NCBI GenBank assembly: GCA_019918135.1
Contig: WBZZ01006960.1
Coordinates: 1-64,000 of the forward strand
DNA from: Paulinella micropora
Taxonomy: Eukaryota > Cercozoa > Imbricatea > Euglyphida > Paulinellidae
Reading direction: 5' to 3'
DNA: 64,000 nucleotides
The translations under genes were made by a program, and so were the position numbers. Shown here piece after piece: positions 22,545 to 31,684 of the stretch. Position 1 is the first letter of the stretch; each line of letters begins with the position of its first letter. The notes beneath the pieces are model-generated. The model saw only the letters and a program-made list of their open reading frames with translations, searched no databases and was not told where the DNA came from.

Positions 22545-24849
22545 TTACCAAGGATTGTGTCCATCTTCGTCGAACTCGTTAGGATCTTCTTCTTCCACAG
22601 GTTCAACAGGTTTAGGTTCAAGGGCCTTGCGGATTTCAGCTTCTACTTTGCGTAGTTCATCTTCTGGGCCGACAACAATAACTTTGTCGCTGCCGCTCTT
22701 GCGCTCAGGAACAACGATCTTGCATTCCTTTGCGATGTTCTGAATTGCCTGCGTCAGCCAAAATTTAAACCCCAATGCAAATCCCAGAAAGACACATACA
22801 TACATACATACATTACATTGTACTACATATACTAGATTACATTACATGACATTACATGACATTACATGACATTACGACATACGTACGTACGTACGGACAT
22901 ACATTACATTACATTACATTACATTACATACATACATACAAACATGCATACATGCATGCATGCATACATACATACATACATACATACATTAATCAAGTTA
23001 CCTTGATGGTGGCGCCGCCCTTGCCGATGATCAGCGTGAGGTCTTCGGGGGGCACCTGCATTTCCAGCCGTGCCCAGTTGCTGTGTGTGACTCGTGAGTA
23101 GCCTTCAGTCAGGAGCTCTTCCACCACAGTCTTAGCCTTGGCGACTGCCGCCGCAGAGCCGATGAAGGTAATTTTGATGGGCGGGGCTGAAGGAGAGGTG
23201 GGATCGCGTCCGGACTTTTCTGGGATCCTCGTCTGCGAACAGCACACAGACCATTCGGTTGGTAACCTGCGCAAGGAGCCAGATGGCACCTCTTGTACTC
23301 CAGAATACTCCTCTATTAAGCCAAGAGTAGAACGGGCCGGTCCGATGATGCGACCGACATCACTGGCTTTAACAACGACCTCTTCACAAACGGTGTCAGG
23401 TCCGTACCTACAATACATAATGAAATAACTATGATGGAACCATGAAGAGAGAAAAGTACATACTCCTCGCGCGCCATGTCCATGGAGAAGCCTTTCGTTA
23501 TCAGGTCCGTAATGATGCGTTTTGCAACTCCCAGCGCCACGGGTTCACCGCTGAGCAAAACATCATTGCCCTGACCACGGGGAGGAATCTTGATCTCACA
23601 CTTGGAGATGCTCTGGATTGACTGCAACGTCTTGCCACCTTTAACGCCATGTCACAGCACAAATTAAACTTTGAGATAACACAAGTACAGAACCTTGGCC
23701 AATCAGCTGCGGATGATTCTTTGAAGGCACCTTGATAACCAGCTGACAAACGGTTTTCACTTCCTCGGCGGCTGGCAGCTCGCCTGCTGCCTTACGGCGC
23801 TTCATCTCTGCTCCTGCTGCTTGAGCTTGCTTTCTCTTCTTCGTCAAGTATGAGTCTTCCTGCAGCGTCCAGCCCCCGCCATCCTCTACCTCTTGTTCCT
23901 GCTCCTCGACGGGCTCAGTTTCCTCATCAGACGATGCAGCAGCTGGTTTAGAGGCAGCTTTCTTTTTGGCTTCTCGTTCCTTGGCCTTGAGACGCTTAAG
24001 CTGTGATTTCGACATTTCCTCCTTGGGTTCTTCCTTTACTGGCTGTTTCTTGCTCAACGGCGCTGTTTTCTTGGCAGCGGCTTCTGGGGCTTGAGCCTTC
24101 GGGGCCTCTGCCTTGGGAGCATCTGGTTCCTTTTTCTTCCCCTTCTTGCTACTCGCGGCAGGAGCAGGGGCTGGCGCAGGAGCTGGGGTAGGGGCAGGTG
24201 CTCCACCAGAACTGCTCTTCTTTTTCTTCTTTTTCTGAAAGGACAAAAGGGTATGGATTAGATTCTCCTTAAACGACATGCTACCTTAGGCTCAGGTTCA
24301 GGAACTGGTTCGGGTTCTGGCTCTGGCCCCTTCTTTTTCTTGTTCTTCTTCTTCTTGGCTTTCTGAGAACGAATCACCACATGCGCAAATGTAGTTACAT
24401 GTTGAAAAACTGCAAAAAGGACCTTGGCTTCCAGTTCCGACTCTGATTCCGAATCCTCCTCAGGTTGGGGCTCAGGCTTCTTCTCGACCGGGGCAGGCTT
24501 TTTCTCAACCGGGACAGGCTTTTTGGGCTTTGTCCCCTTGCCAGGCTTTGGTTTGGAAGGAGAAGATGGAGATGCTGCGACAGGAAGTTCTCTGTACAAC
24601 ATGAATACATCAGATAATATTTGCAACCTTGAAGACTAGGTTGTCATTTTGTACAACAGACTTGCAGTGTCAAGGGAATGGAGGTTGTGGAGAGTGCTAA
24701 ACTTACTGTTGCAACTGGACGATGAGCAACATGGAAAAAACTAGAGCTCCCAAGGCGATTCCTAGGGCAGCTCCTGATGAGAAGCCAACTACAATGCCAG
24801 TCACAGCAGCTCCCACGCCCGACGTGGTTATCTGCTGTTGCGTGGGCAT
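22545..24849 (-). CDS. Membrane-anchored protein with three KH domains
   Basis: Eight exons can be traced with consistent phases: 24707-24849, 24423-24591, 24285-24362, 23694-24234, 23464-23638, 23290-23407, 23002-23232 and 22545-22748, giving 552 residues and a TAA stop. Exon 1 encodes a short lumenal tail and one membrane segment (residues about 12-46, G/A/V/L-rich). A long K/P/E/A-rich linker follows. KH domains have GXXG loops GQGG (KH1, across the exon 4/5 junction), a degenerate GPAR (KH2) and GKGG (KH3, near the end of exon 7). The C-terminus is acidic. By analogy with vigilin and other KH proteins it probably binds RNA; the anchor points to the ER surface and mRNA or ribosome tethering, which is inference. 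The 253-nt last intron holds the CATA/CATG microsatellites. Confidence 0.85.
22790..22992. repeat. CATA / CATTA / CATG microsatellite in a KH-gene intron
   Basis: Tandem ACAT-type units with blocks of ACGT and ATGC fill most of the last intron (22749-23001). Confidence 0.85.
23233..23289 (-). other. 57-nt intron in frame, KH gene
   Basis: It begins GTGCCA and ends TTCGCAG and its length is a multiple of three with no stop, so retention would add 19 residues inside KH2. Removing it restores the expected KH spacing (GVQE followed by TRIPEKSG), which is why it is called an intron. Confidence 0.7.
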
Positions 24850-25872
24850 GATGGTGTCAGAAGCGTAGACAGAGACGGCGGGAGTTTCAGCAGCTTTTCT
24901 TTTCGCGAAGCCGGGCCAGCAGGGCGAGTTTCACCAAAAAGTGTCACTGAAGCAATTCAGGACAGAAATAATACAGTAAAGTACCGGGAAAAGTTACAGT
25001 TAAGGGCACCTAGTCCAGAAAACTGACCGTCCGGTCCTGCTAAAATTGATTTATTGCCGACGTTGCCCGGGTCGTGAAGTTATTGGTTCGACCCTTGATC
25101 TTACTTGATCTGAGCTGAGGTTTTGGCCAGTGTCTCCTTGCTGTTGGAGACTGCTAATGTGAAAATTTCAGAGGAGGAAAATGGGGGGTTCTGTTGCAGA
25201 CGTAATTTATGTATAACACTCTGGCGTTTGGTGTGGTGCATTCTCATGATTTTCTTTGAACGGTTTTTCACCCCACTTTTTTTGGTACCGGATGGGGTAA
25301 ATGACGCAGCCCGGTGCAGCTATCAGCCGCAAAAACACATAAATTTTTTGCAAACACATTTTTGTGGCACCCTTAAAATTATGTTACACCCCCGACCCTT
25401 TTCACCATGTACTGAAAAATCTCCAATTTGCTAGTTGCCTTTGTTCAGTGACACATCCGGTACCAAAATAATGGCTCTGGAAAAAACCAGTGAATGCAAA
25501 TTCGGCGAATGGTTTATAAATAACCCACAAGTGAAGATCTTCATTTTTATGTATAAATAAAATTCAAATTAATAATATTTTGATACGACTAAAAACAATT
25601 TGATTTGGGGAAGGGGTGTACAAAAAACCAGATTTTTTTTAGTCTAGTCCTAACTTTTCCTGTTTACTGTGCTAGGTCCACAGCCCTGTGCGGGGCATTT
25701 TGGTTTGGAATTGGAAGTGGTGCGGCCACCATCAATGTGCTGTCTTTTCTTGTTTGTCGGACCTTGTGGTGTTTGAAAAAATCCACAGCAAATCAAATCA
25801 CACCTCACCTTCCAACCTGCGCACAATTTCGACTACTCGCACATTCAACTTTGTTGTTTGCAGTTTCGGATA
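24850..25872. promoter_or_regulatory. Divergent intergenic region between KH and peroxiredoxin genes
   Basis: About 1 kb separates two start codons facing away from each other, so both promoters should lie here. No TATA box or known operator stands out. No transposon was recognised. Small open frames lack coding character. Confidence 0.5.
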
Positions 25873-27155
25873 ATGCCTCCGAAGAAAAAGCAGAAGGTGG
25901 AAGCTGTTGCGGAAGAGAAGGCGGAGGCAGGTGTCACTGTTTTCATTTCTCTACCACATAAACTCAAGAAGGTTGGGTGGGCTGTTTTTGACAGATGTTC
26001 AGGTCGCCCGAGTGTGTCAGCCAGCCCCAGGTGAATTAAAATTTTGCTTTCTTGGCTTCTCTCCACACAAGCTGCTTGCAGAATTTGAAGCGATGGCGTG
26101 CATGTCCGACGGCTCCCTAAAAAAAGTGATTTCGAATCGTTCCCACTACCTGCATTTTTGTTCCCGCGTTTGTTGTGTGTCAGGTGGCGTTGTCTGAGCA
26201 TCAAGGAAAGTGGGTCGTTCTCTTCTTTTATCCACTTGGTTCTCCTCTTTGACGCTGTGCCTGAAAAAAAAATGTCATTGCGTGTGCATCTTGTCTAGAT
26301 TGGACTTTCGTATGCCCCACAGAGATTATTGCCTTCTCTGACAAGGCAAAGGACTTCCAGAAAATCAACTGTGAGGTGTGTGCTGTTTCGAGTTTTTCGT
26401 TGTCACCTCTGATATTCGTAGCATTGTATGATGTCATGGTCGCGTGGTGTTTCCTTAGGTTTGGGGTGCATCCGTTGATTCGCACTACTCTCATTTGGCA
26501 TGGACACAACAAGATAGGTAGTTTCGCAGTGTTTCAACCGTCCTACAGCTGAAATTGCATACTTGCAGGAAAAGGGGTGGTCTCGGCAAGATTAACATTC
26601 CGCTTATTTCAGATTTGTCGCACAGCATTAGCGTAATTAGAAAGAGAGCATCTCGTCAGACGCTCTAACCGTGTTGCTTCGGAGTAGGCGAAATACGGTG
26701 TTCTTCTCCCTGATGGTCACGCTTGTCGAGCGACCTTCATCATCGATCCAAAAGGAGTTATCCGACATCTCTCGATGAACGATCCTCCAGTGGTCCTCAA
26801 CATAATTTAGTACGTTTCATGCAGTTAATGTTTCTCTTCTCGCGATTAGGGCCGAAATGTAGACGAAGTGTATCGGCTGGTGACGGGCTATCAAGTATCA
26901 AATCAAAATATCGTTATTGCTACTTCCAGTGCAAAAAAAATCCATTGTTTGCTGCCTAGTTTACCGACAAGCATGGCGAAGTTTGTCCGGCTGGGTGGTA
27001 TGCAGGTCCAGTTTTGTCACTACCTTCTGTTTTTCTTTCTGTTTTTCTTTACGTTCTTTCTGTCTTGCTTTCTATATTTCTTTTTTTTTCCAGGTGGCAA
27101 GACTATCAAGCCTGATCCCAAGGATAAGCTGGAATTCTTCGAAGCCGTGAACTAG
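25873..27155 (+). CDS. Typical 2-Cys peroxiredoxin with N-terminal nuclear-type basic signal
   Basis: Eleven exons fit phase by phase: 25873-25930, 25995-26030, 26082-26125, 26184-26238, 26299-26375, 26459-26517, 26569-26632, 26688-26792, 26850-26894, 26960-27005 and 27094-27155. Their sum is 651 nt, 216 residues plus TAG. The peroxidatic cysteine is Cys70 in [13 protein letters not shown]; the resolving cysteine is Cys190 in GEVCPAGW. The arginine of the active site lies in HACRATF. A GGLG motif is present, as in overoxidation-sensitive eukaryotic enzymes, while the usual C-terminal YF is replaced by an ending in FFEAVN. The enzyme reduces H2O2 and organic peroxides with thioredoxin-type donors. 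The start PPKKKQKV resembles a monopartite nuclear import signal. All ten introns are 51-88 nt with GT-AG ends. Confidence 0.95.
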
Positions 27156-27746
27156 TTCACTCAATCTCAGAAGACCCGCCCCGTAACGCCACTTCTCCTA
27201 GGTGGGAATGTTATGAAACAAGAATTATACAACAGCAGTTGGTAGTAAGCTTATTGATGAGGCGACGCCTCATGCAAGCATAAATGAATACCAATATAAG
27301 TAATAATAACTAATCACCTGTAATTTACTATAAATGATATTGAGACTTCCAGTGCTTCGTCAGGGTAGACCTTCCGAACTTTGAGCGCGTGTTGATCATC
27401 GAACTTGAACCACAAGCCACCTACCATTAGGTAATTAACATTACCGGACCGATGATATTGTGTCACTAGTAGTCGCAGTGCTACTTCACATACCGCTATG
27501 CTAACAAATGCACAGTGAGATACTGTTATCAACATGTCTCTTAAGTGGGTAACGATAATAAATCATCACCGTTGACTTTTTCACTCTTCAAGTTTTTGAC
27601 CGGCCCGTTAGATTCTCCTCTGCACGACGTTTCGACTTCACTAACTAGTTTTCGATTTCGTTCAGAAATGACTTCAAACGACTAATTTAAAGATTCGGTT
27701 ATGAATTGTGAAGGGGGGTACTTTTGGTGCGGTGCGTCTATGAGTA
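27156..27746. other. Intergenic stretch with a possible gene fragment
   Basis: Apart from the candidate fragment at 27322-27432 nothing coding is visible; the rest is AT-rich. Confidence 0.4.
27322..27432 (-). pseudogene. Possible ubiquitin-protease (USP) C-terminal exon fragment
   Basis: On the minus strand, after a plausible acceptor (ATGGTAG), the frame reads LWFKFDDQHALKV, then KVYPDEAL and ends IVNYR before a possible GTGATT donor. The WxKFDD...V...EAL...Y pattern is that of the end of USP catalytic domains. Only one exon-sized piece is visible and no upstream exons were found, so it may be a relic or chance. Confidence 0.25.
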
Positions 27747-28031
27747 TTGCTGTTGACATTCAAGACGACGGTGGCAAAAAAAATTAGTTTTCAGTTTTTG
27801 TGTCAGATTTTCATTTTTGTGACAGTTTCTCATTTTTGTGACAAAAATTTAAATTTTCCAATTTAACTGTAATATTTTGCGAAAAATTACGATGTTTTGC
27901 GGACGAATATAGCAGTTATTAATAATTTGAAAAATTTAAATTTCCAACCAAAATCAAAATTCCAACCAAAACTGAAAATCTGACACAAAAACTAAAAATA
28001 ATTTTTTTTTTGTCTTGAATGTCAACAGCAA
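27747..28031. mobile_element. MITE-like element with TA target duplication
   Basis: 285 bp with inverted ends of about 70 bp: TTGCTGTTGACATTCAAGAC at the left and its complement at the right (28012-28031), followed inward by matching TTTTTGTGTCAGATTTTCA blocks. It is flanked by TA on both sides (27745-27746 and 28032-28033). It has no coding capacity. The TA duplication points to a Tc1/mariner-type transposase elsewhere. Confidence 0.75.
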
Positions 28032-28136
28032 TATCGTGGAGTCCAGTCGAACCGTGGAAGTAGTTTCCCGGGCGGCCACTGAAGACGGAGATTGGTCCCG
28101 GCTGGTCGGTGTGATTGTCTTCATTTCATACCCTTC

Positions 28137-28382
28137 TGTAGGCATCACCCCCCGGATAGCCGGTAAAAAGTACCCTTTTTCTGGTGTCAGGTGACCTAGT
28201 TTTTTCCCATTAGTTTCAATATCGTTTGGCCGGATTTGACCTAATGCCATTTTAACCTTGGTCTGTTGCCGTTTTCTTTTCGGCTTCACTGAGCTAATAT
28301 AACGAGACATCATTCTCTTTTGGGGATTTGTGTCTGGTTGTATTACCGACTTTTTATTGAGCTATCTTCGGGGATTGTAACA
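28137..28382 (+). repeat. 5' LTR of copy C
   Basis: Begins TGTAGGCATCACC and ends TTGTAACA. It differs from the 3' LTR only in GGTGACC versus GGTGCACC and in one G/T change. Confidence 0.92.
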
Positions 28383-28397
28383 TTGGAGTCACCAGCA
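28383..28397 (+). other. Primer-binding site candidate of copy C
   Basis: TTGGAGTCACCAGCA directly follows the LTR; the same place in B and D reads TTTGGAGTCC. This is the expected place and TGG start for pairing to a tRNA 3' end. Which tRNA is unknown. Confidence 0.55.
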
Positions 28398-29001
28398 CAA
28401 GGCTGATTTCTTTTCTGGCTTGTTTTTGGAACAGCAGAAAGAAAATTTGGACAGACCTATCTCTTCTGAGTAGGTGTTCCAAAAACTTGTGACAAATACT
28501 CCAGCACATCCCCACACAGCTCTTTTTGCAAAACTAGACGTCTAGGCGTTTGTGAGTAGGTGTCTCAGTACCCTCTCCACAGCTTGTATCTGTGTCCTCA
28601 CAAGGAGGCCAGACATCAGACCTCGTAGCTGTTCTTTTGTTCTCTCTTGAGACAGACAGAGTAGGTCAACAGACGTACAAACAAACACTCACAGATACAA
28701 ACAAACTTGAAGGACACGAGCGTAGTACTCTACCTTTCAAGTCTGTGCACTTTGTTGCCTCTCAAACCACACACATCAGAGTATTTTTGCAAATCTCTGA
28801 CTGTCTTTCGACAATAGGTCTGAACAAGTGTCAGACGACAAGTCGACTTCTCAAGGAGTGCTTCTCTAGCCTCTTTGACATTATCTGTACATAGGTCCTC
28901 GTACCTCATAACAGATACAACAACAAAAAGAGAAAAAGAAAAGAGGAGTGGAGAAGGAGATCAAATTTTCAGAGAAAGTCGTACAGATTACTTCTTTCTC
29001 A

Positions 29002-29039
<38 letters not shown>

Positions 29040-29173
29040 ACATAAGACATAGAGGTGAGACGCTCTCTCTCTATACTGTCTTTTCGTTTTTTCTCTCTAT
29101 TCGTTCCTCATAGACGAACAGAGCAATTACTGGGTAGAAACAACTCTGTCTCATCCGTATTCCTTCAGCATCC
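28398..29173 (+). other. 5' leader of copy C
   Basis: No coding content. It contains a run of about 36 A at 29003-29038, an unusual feature for a leader and a possible assembly weak spot. Confidence 0.6.
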
Positions 29174-31681
29174 ATGTCTACTAGGTCTGAAGACTGGCAG
29201 GAAGGAGGGGGGGAGAGTGAGCGAACCCCAGGAAACGAAGAGGAGTTCGTTGACTCTCATGCAGAAGGAGGAGATCTGGCACCTTCCTTTGACACAGGAG
29301 GAGCAGAGAATCAATTTTTTACTGCGCCTTCCTTTGACACAGGAGGAGCAGAGGAAGTCGAGGAGGAGCAGAAGGGAGGAGAGGAAGCGAGGTTTGTGGC
29401 CGAATATGGCAAACTAAGTAAGAAGGAGTTTGAGGAGAAGAAAGGGAAGGATGAGGCCTATAAATGGCTATACATTCCCCAAGAAATGCGATGGGGACAA
29501 CCCTTGAAGAAGGAGGACATCTGTTACCCTCTCCCAAGGCAAGCTCTGCCTCCAGAATTCCTCAGAGACGACGGTGCACAGTTACAGGTGCAACATGTCT
29601 CATTTGGGGACAATATGTCTTTACTGGAGCTACTCGACCTCTCATGGACAGTGTTTGAGTGTGCTATACTCTTTGAGTACCAGACTGGAAAGACTGTGCT
29701 GCCATGGAACACAAGAGCACTGGCTAGGTTGCTCGATCCTGGTCAGGACATTGATTCAATAAAGAGAGTGGAAAAGGAGTTTAAGTTCAGGAATCCAAAA
29801 GGACAGATCAATGTCATGGATGTGTCTCTGAAACTTATGGAGGCCAAGTTAGTGGACCTGGGTAAACTCCAACACACCCAGTTTGGCAGGGACCTTCACC
29901 CGGCCCTGAGGGAAATAGAAGGCGAAGCTGGAGGGGTGACGAGGATGAAGAAGCTGCATGCGGCCTTGGTGAAGGATGACGCATGGAAGAGGTGGGTCTT
30001 CACGAAGGATCATACGATCTTGGAGGGGACGGCCGCACCACCCCCCACCAATAAAGCGGGAGAGAAGGAGTTGGCAGAGAAGGCCTTGTTCCTTCGGAAG
30101 GCAGCTGAGATCCTGTCTTTTTTTCATCATGCCCAAGAGCTGTATATCAAAGAGCTAGCGGCTGAGAAAGAAAAGAAGGAGATGGAGGCAAAGATTGCAT
30201 TAGCCAAGGCGGCGGGAACAAAGGGACCGAAATATTCCTCTGGATCTTATATGGCTCCCTCGGGCCGCTCCGCCCCGTCAGCCCACACAGCCCCTTCGGC
30301 CCCTGCGACTAGCTCAGCGCCTACCACTGTTATTGTCAACAGTAATGACAAAAAGGACAGACAGGCTATCATACAGGCCTTCCAAAAATATACAAAGTCC
30401 GATGCCACTGCTCTGACACTGTATGCAGAGACAGCGAGTCAGAAGGACACGGATGCGAACCTTCGAGACAAGCTCAGAAGAATTGATGCTTGTATGAAGC
30501 AGCATCCAACGGACGAAACACAGGAGTATGAGGCGTTGTACACCTTGTTGGACCCATCAATCATCACACAAGGGTTTGATGTTGGGGAGTACAAGGCGAT
30601 GAGAGCGGTAGAGGTGGCGGCTAGGAGAGCAGCCTCAGACCTGCAATGCACGGTGCCAGTTGCCGTCCTCTTGCAATACTTTAAAACTCATGGGTATCAG
30701 CACCTGTGCACTGGTACTTTGATTGGGTTTGAGATTTTTCAAGAGGTGAACGAAGGGCTGGGCATTGGCACGAGGTTGGCAGCGATCCTCACTGAGGTCA
30801 GCGCCAAGTACGGGCTCTTTTATAGCCGGAAGTCTATCATTTTGTACTTCCTGAGTGCTTTGTGTACACGACACCCGAGCAAGCTCGCAAGGATCATACA
30901 GTCCTGTCCGACCTTCACGGCGGTGAAGACGGCGGATTTTTTAGAAACGAATATATACGAGAGGACTGTAGCGGCTACTCCGCCGGGCGACCTGTTCAAG
31001 GAGGTGCTCGACGCGTGTTCCGAATTGGACACGGCCACCGAGTCATTCTCCAGTGCCGCGACACAGGGGGTTGGAGGTGCTCAAGCAGCACATGCAACTC
31101 GAACGGCAGGTCTCAAGAGGGGGAGAGATGAGCCGACGCCGTGCTACCGCTATTTTTCATACATGGCGTGTAAGCATGAGGCACAGAAAGGAGTAGGCAA
31201 TTGCCTCTTCAGCCACGACTCTCTTGATGATAGGCAGCGAAATCTTTTCCTTAGAGAGCTCGAAGGCATGAAAAAGACCATGTACGCCATGTACAAGAAG
31301 GAGTTGGAGGAGGGGAGGTGGAATGCGAATATGGTCTCGGATGCGGAGTTCCGGGAGGCCATCATTTACTTCCTTGACAGAATGAAGAGAAGGGAGAAGA
31401 GAGAGACATCGGGCCGATCAAAGGCGCCGACTAGAGGAGGAGGAGAGACGAGAGGATCGTCACGAGGGTCCCGAGGGACACCAAGAGGGGCGGCACCACG
31501 AGGACGAGGCTTTCGTGGAAGGGGAGGACGGACCCCAGCGCGCCCTCCCAGAGGACACGGATACTGGAATTATAGCACCAGTTCCAGCTCCAACTACCCC
31601 CAGCAAGCTTATACCGCTACGGAGGGGGGACGTCAAAACGAAGACACCGGCTCAGGTGAGCGTGTTGTCGTCGTAGACTGA
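29174..31681 (+). CDS. Gag of copy C, with CCCH finger and RGG box
   Basis: An unbroken frame of 835 residues. The N-terminus is acidic with a duplicated APSFDTGGAE motif (residues about 41-50 and 56-65). A helical capsid-like region (about 90-350) is followed by an alanine/serine/proline linker and a second helical region (about 395-630) containing HGYQHLCTGTLIGFEIF, the best conserved block among copies. A zinc-finger pattern C-x8-C-x10-C-x3-H begins at residue 657, in place of the usual CCHC knuckle. The C-terminus is RGG/RGR-rich, as in RNA-binding tails. It ends at TGA 31679-31681; the reading frame continues open behind the stop into the pol linker. Confidence 0.9.
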   Translation: MSTRSEDWQEGGGESERTPGNEEEFVDSHAEGGDLAPSFDTGGAENQFFTAPSFDTGGAEEVEEEQKGGEEARFVAEYGKLSKKEFEEKKGKDEAYKWLYIPQEMRWGQPLKKEDICYPLPRQALPPEFLRDDGAQLQVQHVSFGDNMSLLELLDLSWTVFECAILFEYQTGKTVLPWNTRALARLLDPGQDIDSIKRVEKEFKFRNPKGQINVMDVSLKLMEAKLVDLGKLQHTQFGRDLHPALREIEGEAGGVTRMKKLHAALVKDDAWKRWVFTKDHTILEGTAAPPPTNKAGEKELAEKALFLRKAAEILSFFHHAQELYIKELAAEKEKKEMEAKIALAKAAGTKGPKYSSGSYMAPSGRSAPSAHTAPSAPATSSAPTTVIVNSNDKKDRQAIIQAFQKYTKSDATALTLYAETASQKDTDANLRDKLRRIDACMKQHPTDETQEYEALYTLLDPSIITQGFDVGEYKAMRAVEVAARRAASDLQCTVPVAVLLQYFKTHGYQHLCTGTLIGFEIFQEVNEGLGIGTRLAAILTEVSAKYGLFYSRKSIILYFLSALCTRHPSKLARIIQSCPTFTAVKTADFLETNIYERTVAATPPGDLFKEVLDACSELDTATESFSSAATQGVGGAQAAHATRTAGLKRGRDEPTPCYRYFSYMACKHEAQKGVGNCLFSHDSLDDRQRNLFLRELEGMKKTMYAMYKKELEEGRWNANMVSDAEFREAIIYFLDRMKRREKRETSGRSKAPTRGGGETRGSSRGSRGTPRGAAPRGRGFRGRGGRTPARPPRGHGYWNYSTSSSSNYPQQAYTATEGGRQNEDTGSGERVVVVD

Positions 31682-31684
31682 CGG
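31679..31684 (+). promoter_or_regulatory. Candidate readthrough stop UGA-CGG between gag and pol
   Basis: The stop is in the same frame as the downstream pol linker (31682 to 32152), with no other stop between. Copies A (9905-9907) and D (42373-42375) have UGA-CUG at the same place, again with pol in the same frame. Residues after the stop are conserved (K-T-V-x-F-N-P-x-V-T-V in A, C and D). UGA followed by C is a known leaky context. Confidence 0.55.
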
